Assembly (NCBI GenBank): GCA_023136735.1
Contig: JAGLQQ010000166.1
Coordinates: 1-5,236, forward strand
Direction: 5' to 3'
DNA: 5,236 nucleotides
Origin: Candidatus Omnitrophota bacterium
GTDB taxonomy: Bacteria > Omnitrophota > Gorgyraeia > B26-G9
Shown here: positions 1 through 5,236 of the stretch, in pieces
Numbering within the stretch: position 1 is the first letter of the stretch
Layout: the number at the start of each line of letters is the position of its first letter
Notes under the pieces: model-generated
Told to the model about the DNA's origin: nothing
Seen by the model: only the letters and a program-made list of their open reading frames with translations
Databases searched by the model: none
Translations under genes and position numbers: made by a program

Positions 1-32
1 ATCGACTAATTAAAATCCGCAAATATAATTCC

Positions 33-179
33 CCCTATCTGTTTGATAAGCGAAGAAAAAATGTTTTTTTATCTAGGAGTTGGGGTTACTATTTGGCAAA
101 AGCATAAATATTGTGATATAATTATATTAGATAAGTAGATTTATAAAACACTTAAATACTTGACAGTAAACGGATAGGG
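33..179. repeat. Imperfect inverted repeat flanking the pilin promoter
   Basis: The arms are CCCTATCTGTTT (33-44) and AAACGGATAGGG (168-179), complementary at 11 of 12 positions. The single mismatch would be a G-U wobble in RNA. The right arm ends 16 bases before the GTG start of the pilin gene, and the predicted pilin promoter lies between the arms. They can only pair in RNA if a transcript enters from upstream of the window. Otherwise they may be protein sites or chance. Confidence 0.3.
93..122 (+). promoter_or_regulatory. Sigma-70 type promoter of the pilin gene
   Basis: TTGGCA (93-98, 5 of 6 consensus) is followed after 18 bases by a perfect TATAAT (117-122). Transcription would begin near 129, giving a leader of about 65 bases before the pilin start. 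The -10 box lies in a perfect 12-bp palindrome, ATATAATTATAT (116-127), so it also reads as a -10 on the opposite strand. A lone TTGACA at 160-165 has no convincing -10 partner. Confidence 0.55.
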
Positions 180-186
180 ACTAGTT

Positions 187-191
187 GGGGG
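187..191 (+). promoter_or_regulatory. Weak ribosome binding site of the pilin gene
   Basis: A run of five G ends 4 bases before the GTG at 196. It is a poor Shine-Dalgarno match with tight spacing, but it is the only candidate there. An in-frame TAG at 175-177 rules out any longer ORF, so GTG 196 is the first usable start. A TTG at 208 would shorten the leader peptide by four residues and has no visible ribosome binding site. Confidence 0.4.
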
Positions 192-195
192 CAGC

Positions 196-639
196 GTGTT
201 TTTTCGATTGAGAAAAATACTATGTAGGGAAAAGGCATTCACATTAGTTGAATTAATAATAGCCTGCATCATTATTGGGATATTGATTAGTCTGTCGATA
301 CCATCGTATATGACTTCTCGCTTAAGAGCAGAGGAGGCAAAAGGTATGGCGACAATATACGCTTATGCTAATGCGCAAAAGGCATTCTGGTTTGAGGCTC
401 AGGGTACCGCAGCTGATCCAAATACATATACTAATAGTATTGACGCATTAATGCCTTTTGTGGATATTCTCTCAGCCAGCGGTCATGATGATGGAGATTG
501 GGAATACTCTACAGCCGGCGATGCAACTACTTTTACTGTTACAGCTGCTCATTTGGATTGGCTTGGCGGCCTTGACGGATTGTCGCTTGTAATCCACGAG
601 AACGGAGGGGTTGATCGCAACGGTGCTTGGCCCTATTAA
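196..639 (+). CDS. Type IV pilin-like prepilin with N-terminal cleavage/methylation domain
   Basis: Predicted prepilin of 147 residues, starting with GTG. A short basic leader (residues 1-14) ends at the prepilin peptidase site KA|FTLVE, with Ala rather than the usual Gly at -1. Mature residues F1, E5, G14 and P22 match the class III signal shared by type IV pilins and GspG-type pseudopilins. Residues 15-36 are the hydrophobic alpha-1 helix that anchors the subunit in the inner membrane and packs the filament core. The rest is a small globular domain of about 100 residues. Its only cysteine beyond the leader is C24, inside the membrane helix, so the C-terminal disulfide loop of classical PilA is absent. 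The C-terminus is GAWPY. No assembly ATPase, platform protein or peptidase gene lies nearby, so major pilin, minor pilin and pseudopilin cannot be told apart. It has its own promoter and converges on lnt. Confidence 0.9.
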   Translation: MFFRLRKILCREKAFTLVELIIACIIIGILISLSIPSYMTSRLRAEEAKGMATIYAYANAQKAFWFEAQGTAADPNTYTNSIDALMPFVDILSASGHDDGDWEYSTAGDATTFTVTAAHLDWLGGLDGLSLVIHENGGVDRNGAWPY

Positions 640-2045
640 TCCCGCAGACTCATCGTAGCAATTCCTTCAACAAAAATATCTTTGCCATTTTGCTTGATTT
701 TCTTTCGAATCCTGCCTTTAGGGTCTATAAAACATGTTATGCCAGTGTTTGCGCATCGAAGAAACCAGCAGCGGTTTTCAATTGCTCGAAACACACTGAT
801 TGCTGTGTGCTGCAAGGGTTCGCTGCTGTTTTTAAACCAAGCTTCATTTGTGATCGTGATTAAAAAATCAGCTCCTTCGTCCCTAAATTTTTTAACTAGG
901 CCAGGGAAGACGTCTTCGAAGCAAATTAAAACACCAAAACGAACAGCTTTCCCTTCTCGTCCTTTAATATCAAAAATTGTATAACTGTTTCCCGCGTCAA
1001 AATCAGCGATTCGCGAATTCTCCAAAAATGGAAAGAAGTTTTTGTAAGGCACATACTCACCGAAAGGCACCAAGTGGATTTTATCGTGAAAGCGCTCCAG
1101 ATGTCCGTTGGGACCAAAGAGAAATGCTGTATTATAAAATTTCTTTCGCGTATAATCTTCTCTCGGACTGCCGACAAGTAAATATACCGCAAGCTCTTTT
1201 GCCAGATTTGTTACTTTAAGATATAACTTTGTTTCATCAAGAAGATAACCAGGAACAGAGGTTTCCGGCCAAATAACTAGAGTTGGTTTATCGTCTGCCT
1301 CAGCCACGGCTTTTTTGCTTAATGTGCTGAATTTTTTGACAATAGCATCAGAATATTTTGGATCCCACTTTTGATCTTGGGGAATATTGGCCTGAATAAG
1401 GCTGATATTTATTTCAGGGGAGGGAAATGTCTTACTCAACGCGAAATAACCAAAAGCATAAACAAAAAGACAACATGCTAAAGGAATAATCACAAAGTTT
1501 TTTTTCAAGCTGTTGCCCCGGCGATTGAAAACCGCATGGCTTAGGCAGATATTACTGAGAACAAGCAAGCAGCTTATTCCCCAAACGCCGCAATATTGAG
1601 AGGCTTGTATTAGCGCTAGGTTTCTAAATTGTGTATACCCGAGAATGCTCCATCCGAAACCAAAGAACAAAATACCGCGCAAACGTTCAAAGATTATCCA
1701 AAGCAGGGGGATGAGCCAAAGAGAGTGTTTGCCTGAAGGTGAAGGCATGAGCAATCCGAACAAAGAAAACTCAAGCGCTAAAAAAATGCATAGAGCAATA
1801 AGTGCGGCCAGGCTTACATGTATGAGCCAATAAAGAGTAAGAGCAAAAAATAAAACCGAAAACACTAAAAATAATACCCATCGCTGCCATCGAGATTTAT
1901 TGTTCAGCTCTAAGAATAAGGGGACAAGTCCAAACCAGACAAGGATGCCCAGATTGCCTCTTGAAAACGCAAGCGCTAACAAGACCGCTGATAGCGCGGG
2001 TGCGCTAAAATTTTTTGCTATAAGTTTTTGCGCTTTTTCTTTCAC
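636..2045 (-). CDS. lnt: Apolipoprotein N-acyltransferase (truncated C-terminus)
   Basis: Predicted inner-membrane enzyme of 469 residues that transfers an acyl chain from phospholipid to the N-terminal cysteine of diacylated lipoproteins, the last step after Lgt and LspA. Residues 13-201 hold about seven hydrophobic segments, and the nitrilase-like domain spans about 212-460. The catalytic triad is visible as E261 (in VIWPE), K322 (in HDKIHLVPFGEYVPY) and C375 (in GVLICFED). W227 (in QKWDP) and E330 match other residues important in E. coli Lnt. C375 is followed by Phe where E. coli has Tyr. The protein ends at MSLRD, right after the nitrilase fold, so the final transmembrane helix of the E. 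coli enzyme (512 residues) is missing. GTG start, 3 bases after the secA stop, with no clear ribosome binding site, which suggests translational coupling to secA. Confidence 0.93.
   Translation of the reverse strand: MKEKAQKLIAKNFSAPALSAVLLALAFSRGNLGILVWFGLVPLFLELNNKSRWQRWVLFLVFSVLFFALTLYWLIHVSLAALIALCIFLALEFSLFGLLMPSPSGKHSLWLIPLLWIIFERLRGILFFGFGWSILGYTQFRNLALIQASQYCGVWGISCLLVLSNICLSHAVFNRRGNSLKKNFVIIPLACCLFVYAFGYFALSKTFPSPEINISLIQANIPQDQKWDPKYSDAIVKKFSTLSKKAVAEADDKPTLVIWPETSVPGYLLDETKLYLKVTNLAKELAVYLLVGSPREDYTRKKFYNTAFLFGPNGHLERFHDKIHLVPFGEYVPYKNFFPFLENSRIADFDAGNSYTIFDIKGREGKAVRFGVLICFEDVFPGLVKKFRDEGADFLITITNEAWFKNSSEPLQHTAISVFRAIENRCWFLRCANTGITCFIDPKGRIRKKIKQNGKDIFVEGIATMSLRD
766..832 (+). 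terminator. Possible terminator-like hairpin for pilin transcripts, antisense to lnt
   Basis: CAGCAGCG (766-773) pairs perfectly with CGCTGCTG (821-828) on the plus strand and is followed by a T run to 832. The A's at 762-764 can extend the pairing to the T's at 830-832 across one mismatch. The loop contains a smaller hairpin, CACAC (792-796) with GTGTG (805-809). The loop is long (47 bases) and the whole region codes for conserved Lnt residues, so this may be chance. Confidence 0.2.
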
Positions 2046-2048
2046 GAT

Positions 2049-4916
2049 TTATTGAGATTTACCGCAGCATTTCTTAAATTTCTTTCCGCTCCCGCAGGTG
2101 CAAGGGTCGTTTCGGCCGACCTTTTGATCATTACGCACAAAAGGTAAAGGCTTTTCTTTGGGTAGAGCCGCTTGAGGTGAAACCCCTGGAAATTGCGGCG
2201 GCATTGCTTGCGGCTGTGGGCTGGTTGCCGCAGTTTTGGAAAACTGGCTGGTTTGCGGATGTGAATAAGAAACCGGAGTGTCTTCAAAAACCGCCGTAGG
2301 TTCTTTTTGCCCGACCATGGTTACTTTAAACAGAAATTCCAGAGTTTCTTCCTTGATTCTATTGAGCATATCGGAAAAAAGCACATAGCCTTCATGTTGA
2401 TATTCTACAAGAGGATCTTTCTGTCCAAAAGCGCGTAAGCCGATGCCTTCTCTTAATGTATCCATAGCGTAAAGATGATCTTTCCATTGGGTGTCAAGAA
2501 CATGCAGGCAGATAGACCGTACAAAATCATGTCTTAGCAGATGTTCTAAAGCAGTAATTTTTTGATCGTATCTGCTAATGATCGCTTCTTTGACCATTTC
2601 AGGGATTTCTCCCTCAGATGGGATGGAAAACAAAATACCGAATTTTGCGCGCAGCCAATCTTCCATGCCGGAAATGTTCCAGTCGGCCGGATGTGTTTTT
2701 TCCGGCATATACTGTTCTTCGGCATCAACAACAACCTCATCGATAAGATCCAAAACATATGTCCTGATTTCATCCTGGTTTAAAAGAAATTGGCGTTGAT
2801 CATAAACAATATTACGCTGCTTACTTAATATATCTCCAAATTTAAGCAGCTGTTTTCTTATGTCAAAATTGTGCCCCTCAACTCTTTTTTGAGCTATTTC
2901 AATGGATTTTCCGATCATCGGATGGTCGATGGGCATGTCTTCTTCCCACTGTACAAAATTCATAAACTTGGTGATGCGATCAGAAGCAAAAATTCGCATA
3001 AGATCATCTTCAAGCGAAAGATAAAAACGGCTTGAACCCGGATCTCCCTGTCTGCCGGCGCGGCCGCGCAGCTGATTGTCAATACGGCGGGCTTCATGGC
3101 GTTCGGTTCCGATTATATGCAGGCCGCTAAGATTAACAACCTCAGAGTGCTCCTTGGCTGATTCTTCCTTTACGCTTTTCAGGGCTTTTTCGCGTTGTTC
3201 TTTAGTTGCCATTTGAGGGTCAATACCTTTTTTGCTTAAGAGCTCATTCGCAAAATATTCCGCGTTTCCGCCAAGAAGAATATCAGTTCCTCGACCAGCC
3301 ATATTAGTAGCGATAGTAACAAAACCTTTTTTCCCGGCCTGAGCAATAATAGGTGCTTCCTGCTCATGGGACTTTGCGTTAAGCACATTATGAGCAATGC
3401 CTCTGCTTTTTAGCATCCGGCTGATTAGCTCAGAGTTTTCAATAGAAATAGTGCCAACCAATACCGGGCGCCCGGCCGCATTAATTTCGATTATTTCCTC
3501 TACTACAGCCTTAAATTTTTCTTTGGCTGTTTTGTATATTACATCAGGGTCGTTTTTGCGGATTAATGATCGATTTGTGGGAATCACAACAACATCCAAT
3601 TTATAAATATGCTGAAATTCCGCTTCTTCTGTCAGCGCTGTTCCGGTCATGCCGGAAAGCTTACTATACATGCGGAAATAATTTTGAAAAGTTATTGTTG
3701 CCAAGGTCTGGTTTTCGCGTTCTATTTTCATGCCTTCTTTGGCTTCAATCGCTTGATGAAGTCCATCGCTCCATCTGCGCCCAGGCATAAGCCGCCCGGT
3801 AAAATCATCCACGATAATTACTTGTCCGTCTTTCACCACATAATGTACATCACGACGGAACAGCGGAGAGTGGGCTTTAAGGGCTTGGTCTACATGGTGT
3901 TTAAGTTCCATGGTTTCTAAGCTGCTTAAATTATCAACACCAAGCATTTTCGATACTTTTACTTCCCCCTCGTCGGTAAGGTATACAGTATTTGCTTTTT
4001 CTTCAACAATGAAGTCGCCGCTTTCTTCTTTTGTTTCTTCATTCTTTTCACCAGCAGTAAGTTTTGGAATAATTTTATCGATTTTGTAATATTTGTCAGT
4101 TGAGACTTCTGCTGGCCCGGAAATAATAAGAGGCGTGCGTGCTTCATCAATAAGAATACTATCAACTTCATCGACGATGGCAAAATTAAGCTCTCTTTGT
4201 ACCATCTCGTCTTTATGCATGACCATGTTTGAACGCAGATAGTCGAAACCAAACTCATTATTTGTTCCATAAGTTACATCGCATCCATAGGCTTCTTTTC
4301 TGGACACAGTTCGCAGATGAGCCATGCGGTCATCTCTGGCTGCCGCATCCAGATGCTTAGAGTCATATGTAACGGAAAAATCATGAGTAATGGAAGCGCA
4401 GGTTAATCCAAGGAAAGAATAAACCGGTCCCATCCAGCCGCAATCTCGCTGTGCCAGGTAATCGTTCACAGTAACTACATGTACTCCTTTTCCCATCAGG
4501 GCATTAAGGTAAACAGCTAAAGTGGCGGCAAGGGTTTTTCCTTCACCAGTGGTCATTTCGGCGATTTTTCCCTCATGCAGAATAATGCCTCCGATTATTT
4601 GCACGTCAAAATGGCGCATGCATAATGTTCTCCATGCGGCTTCTCTGCATACAGCAAATGCTTCCGGCAGAATTTCCCCAAGGGCTTCTTTTTCCAGTTT
4701 TTGCTTATTTTCTTCAGAGGAATCAGAGTTGGAATTTTTCTCGATATGTTTCTTGACCTTTAGCCTGAAATCATCTGTTTTTGCCCTTAATTGTTCATCG
4801 CTAAGAGACTTGATTGTTTTCTCAAAAGCTTCAATCTCTGTAACTAGAGGGGCAAGGCGTTTTAATTCTTTTTCGTTTTGATTCCCAAATATTTTATCTT
4901 TTATAAATTTAAACAT
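2049..4916 (-). CDS. secA: Protein translocase ATPase subunit SecA
   Basis: Full-length SecA of 955 residues (E. coli 901), the cytoplasmic and membrane-peripheral motor that drives unfolded preproteins through SecYEG by ATP hydrolysis. NBD1 carries Walker A MTTGEGKT (121-128) and Walker B DEVD (249-252). The preprotein cross-linking domain lies around 265-365. NBD2 holds AGRGTDI (540-546) and the arginine-finger region QLRGRAGRQGDPG (615-627). The helical scaffold (LDTQWKDHL, 807-815) and two-helix finger follow, with F830 where E. coli has tip residue Y794. A Pro/Gln-rich linker (about 870-930) leads to a zinc-binding tail, C939-x-C941-x8-C950-C951. Extra length also comes from a charged insert at about 57-76 and a segment at about 180-205. 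The ATG is supported by AAAGGA (4924-4929), 7 bases upstream. First gene of a secA-lnt operon. Confidence 0.98.
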   Translation of the reverse strand: MFKFIKDKIFGNQNEKELKRLAPLVTEIEAFEKTIKSLSDEQLRAKTDDFRLKVKKHIEKNSNSDSSEENKQKLEKEALGEILPEAFAVCREAAWRTLCMRHFDVQIIGGIILHEGKIAEMTTGEGKTLAATLAVYLNALMGKGVHVVTVNDYLAQRDCGWMGPVYSFLGLTCASITHDFSVTYDSKHLDAAARDDRMAHLRTVSRKEAYGCDVTYGTNNEFGFDYLRSNMVMHKDEMVQRELNFAIVDEVDSILIDEARTPLIISGPAEVSTDKYYKIDKIIPKLTAGEKNEETKEESGDFIVEEKANTVYLTDEGEVKVSKMLGVDNLSSLETMELKHHVDQALKAHSPLFRRDVHYVVKDGQVIIVDDFTGRLMPGRRWSDGLHQAIEAKEGMKIERENQTLATITFQNYFRMYSKLSGMTGTALTEEAEFQHIYKLDVVVIPTNRSLIRKNDPDVIYKTAKEKFKAVVEEIIEINAAGRPVLVGTISIENSELISRMLKSRGIAHNVLNAKSHEQEAPIIAQAGKKGFVTIATNMAGRGTDILLGGNAEYFANELLSKKGIDPQMATKEQREKALKSVKEESAKEHSEVVNLSGLHIIGTERHEARRIDNQLRGRAGRQGDPGSSRFYLSLEDDLMRIFASDRITKFMNFVQWEEDMPIDHPMIGKSIEIAQKRVEGHNFDIRKQLLKFGDILSKQRNIVYDQRQFLLNQDEIRTYVLDLIDEVVVDAEEQYMPEKTHPADWNISGMEDWLRAKFGILFSIPSEGEIPEMVKEAIISRYDQKITALEHLLRHDFVRSICLHVLDTQWKDHLYAMDTLREGIGLRAFGQKDPLVEYQHEGYVLFSDMLNRIKEETLEFLFKVTMVGQKEPTAVFEDTPVSYSHPQTSQFSKTAATSPQPQAMPPQFPGVSPQAALPKEKPLPFVRNDQKVGRNDPCTCGSGKKFKKCCGKSQ

Positions 4917-4940
4917 GTTTTTTTCCTTTGTGGATTATTC

Positions 4941-4946
4941 ATTATA
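4941..4946 (-). promoter_or_regulatory. Proximal -10-like box upstream of secA
   Basis: A perfect TATAAT on the minus strand, 25 bases before the secA ATG, adjoining the inner end of the outer inverted repeat. No acceptable -35 hexamer lies 16-18 bases upstream (the best is GTTCTA) and there is no extended -10 TGN. A transcript from here would skip the leader. It may be just AT-rich sequence. Confidence 0.2.
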
Positions 4947-4990
4947 AGGTTCACTGAAAAATATAGAACTGCCTGCATTAACGTCGATAA

Positions 4991-5077
4991 TTAGGCACAA
5001 ATAGCTGCAAATAAATGTTTAAAAGCGCGCGATATTTGCAAAAACAGCACACTTTTTAATAGAAACACATTTTTCAT
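4991..5077 (-). CDS. Putative 28-residue leader peptide upstream of secA
   Basis: Small ORF on the secA strand, ending 74 bases before the secA start. The peptide starts MKNVFLLKSVLFLQ and ends HLFAAICA. A Lys near the N-terminus, a hydrophobic stretch and small residues near the end make it resemble a short signal peptide. AAGG (5082-5085) lies 4 bases before the ATG, a close but possible ribosome binding site. An in-frame TAA at 5099-5101 makes this ATG the first start. The ORF lies wholly within the outer inverted repeat, and its start codon and ribosome binding site are inside one arm. E. coli has a secretion monitor (SecM) upstream of secA, but this peptide is far shorter and shows no recognisable SecM arrest motif. 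Chance occurrence in AT-rich DNA is a real alternative. Confidence 0.27.
   Translation of the reverse strand: MKNVFLLKSVLFLQISRAFKHLFAAICA
5006..5040. repeat. Inner 8-bp inverted repeat (hairpin) in the secA leader
   Basis: TGCAAATA (5006-5013) and TATTTGCA (5033-5040) are perfect reverse complements around a 19-base loop that contains GCGCGC (5025-5030). It is nested inside the 17-bp outer repeat and overlaps the middle of the 28-codon ORF. The stem is AT-rich, so a hairpin would be only moderately stable. No U-tract follows in the secA direction, so it is not an ordinary terminator. Confidence 0.4.
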
Positions 5078-5106
5078 TGAACCTTGATTTCGAGGATTTT
5101 AAAATG

Positions 5107-5134
5107 ATTATACCGATTTTCTTCTCTATGTTTA
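5107..5134 (-). promoter_or_regulatory. Second candidate promoter for secA or its leader
   Basis: On the minus strand TAAACA (5134-5129, 4 of 6 consensus) is followed after 16 bases by a perfect TATAAT (5112-5107). A start near 5100 would put the small ORF's ATG about 23 bases into the transcript. The -35 is weak, so this ranks below the distal promoter. Confidence 0.3.
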
Positions 5135-5143
5135 ATCTGTGAA

Positions 5144-5156
5144 ATCAGGGTCTGAT
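5144..5156. promoter_or_regulatory. Operator-like palindrome downstream of the distal secA promoter
   Basis: ATCAG (5144-5148), spacer GGT and CTGAT (5152-5156) form a perfect 13-base dyad, centred about 19 bases downstream of the start predicted for the distal promoter. It could bind a repressor or form a small hairpin at the 5' end of the transcript. On the plus strand it is followed by GAG and five T's (5160-5164), but a 5-bp stem is too weak to call a terminator. Confidence 0.22.
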
Positions 5157-5175
5157 GAGTTTTTCAGCAGACTTT

Positions 5176-5204
5176 ATTATAAGGGATTGTACTTGAAATG
5201 GCAA
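5176..5204 (-). promoter_or_regulatory. Distal sigma-70 type promoter of the secA-lnt operon
   Basis: On the minus strand TTGCCA (5204-5199, 5 of 6 consensus) is separated by exactly 17 bases from a perfect TATAAT (5181-5176). This is the best promoter match in the window. Transcription would start near 5169, leaving an untranslated leader of about 250 bases before secA, long for a housekeeping gene. That leader would include both nested inverted repeats and the small ORF. Confidence 0.55.
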
Positions 5205-5215
5205 GCAGATTGTGT

Positions 5216-5236
5216 TTACCCCAGCACCTTACCCCA
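5216..5236. repeat. Two tandem TTACCCCA direct repeats at the window edge
   Basis: TTACCCCA occurs at 5216-5223 and again at 5229-5236, a 13-base period, just upstream of the distal secA -35 box. Further copies could lie outside the window. This could be a pair of binding sites for an activator or repressor, or chance, since two 8-base copies are little evidence. Confidence 0.22.

Larger units (their letters stand above)
4946..5085. repeat. 17-bp inverted repeat enclosing a 140-base segment of the secA leader
   Basis: The plus-strand arm AAGGTTCACTGAAAAAT (4946-4962) and the reverse complement of 5069-5085 (AAGGTTCAATGAAAAAT) match at 16 of 17 positions. In a minus-strand transcript they would form two 8-bp helices separated by one A-G mismatch, closing a loop of 106 bases. 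Each arm also contains the odd-centred palindrome TTCANTGAA (4950-4958 and 5073-5081), so the two could instead be paired operators. No target-site duplication is evident at the outer ends, which argues against, but does not exclude, a small MITE-like element. Confidence 0.55.
4917..5236. other. 320-base secA upstream region, no conventional gene
   Basis: No ORF here resembles a known protein family on either strand. The region carries the presumed secA promoters, the nested inverted repeats and the 28-codon ORF listed separately. A 12-codon plus-strand ORF (5104-5142) sits after a GAGGA box (5092-5096) but is too short to call. TTGAAC (5077-5082) and TAAAAT (5100-5105), 17 bases apart, could be a weak plus-strand promoter facing off the window. 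No tRNA or clear intrinsic terminator was seen. Confidence 0.7.

Noticed and set aside
50..72. A-run followed by T-run as an intrinsic terminator
   Set aside because: AAAAAATGTTTTTTT has no GC-containing stem, so it would not terminate transcription in the usual way.
93..120. Possible sigma-54 promoter (GG of TTGGCA plus a downstream GC) before the pilin
   Set aside because: The GG and GC dinucleotides are not at the required -24/-12 spacing, whereas the sigma-70 match with TATAAT is strong.
682..984. Plus-strand ORF of 100 codons opposite lnt
   Set aside because: It lies entirely antisense to the lnt catalytic domain, whose conserved residues are clear, and its translation resembles no protein family.
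2042..2287. Minus-strand ORF of 81 codons at the secA-lnt junction
   Set aside because: It overlaps the SecA linker and zinc-binding tail in another frame and has no recognisable domain.
3959..4270. Minus-strand ORF of 103 codons inside secA
   Set aside because: It is an out-of-frame reading of the SecA region that includes the Walker B motif; the SecA frame is uninterrupted.
4522..4881. Plus-strand ORF of 119 codons opposite the start of secA
   Set aside because: It is antisense to well-conserved SecA NBD1, including Walker A, and its Ser/Phe-rich translation is typical of a shadow frame.
4946..5085. MITE with target-site duplication
   Set aside because: The terminal inverted repeats are good, but no convincing direct repeat flanks them, so a transposon origin is left only as an alternative.
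5104..5142. 12-codon plus-strand ORF (MIIPIFFSMFNL) behind a GAGGA box
   Set aside because: Spacing from the GAGGA box is good, but 12 codons is too short to separate from chance and nothing downstream in the window would be controlled by it.

Overview
The window looks like ordinary chromosomal DNA from an AT-rich diderm bacterium. SecA marks it as bacterial, and an apolipoprotein N-acyltransferase implies an outer membrane with triacylated lipoproteins. A stand-alone type IV pilin-like gene beside these export genes is reminiscent of Omnitrophota (OP3) and related PVC-type lineages. That placement is a weak inference from gene style, not a demonstrated one.

Layout. Bases 1-195 are a short non-coding lead-in with a near-consensus sigma-70 type promoter (TTGGCA, 18-bp spacer, TATAAT). 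It drives a plus-strand prepilin gene at 196-639. On the minus strand, secA (4916 down to 2049) is followed after only 3 bases by lnt (2045 down to 636), almost certainly one transcript. The pilin and lnt genes converge tail to tail, and their stop codons share the 4-base palindrome TTAA (636-639). No tRNA, rRNA, CRISPR array or transposase gene was seen.

The most interesting part is the 320-base leader in front of secA (4917-5236). It holds a strong minus-strand promoter about 250 bases upstream of the gene and two further perfect TATAAT boxes. It also holds a 17-bp inverted repeat (16 of 17 matching) that encloses an inner 8-bp inverted repeat and a 28-codon ORF with a signal-peptide-like sequence. 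The start codon and possible ribosome binding site of that small ORF lie inside one arm of the outer repeat. This could be a structured, translated leader controlling secA, in the general manner of secretion-monitoring leader peptides. It could also be a small inverted-repeat element with a chance ORF.

How the genes fit together. SecA powers export of preproteins through SecYEG. Lnt adds the third acyl chain to lipoproteins that arrive by that route, so co-expression makes sense. The pilin-like protein also needs the Sec machinery for membrane insertion, but it has its own promoter and opposite orientation. The main protein-level oddity is that Lnt stops right after its nitrilase domain and lacks the C-terminal transmembrane helix of the E. 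coli enzyme.
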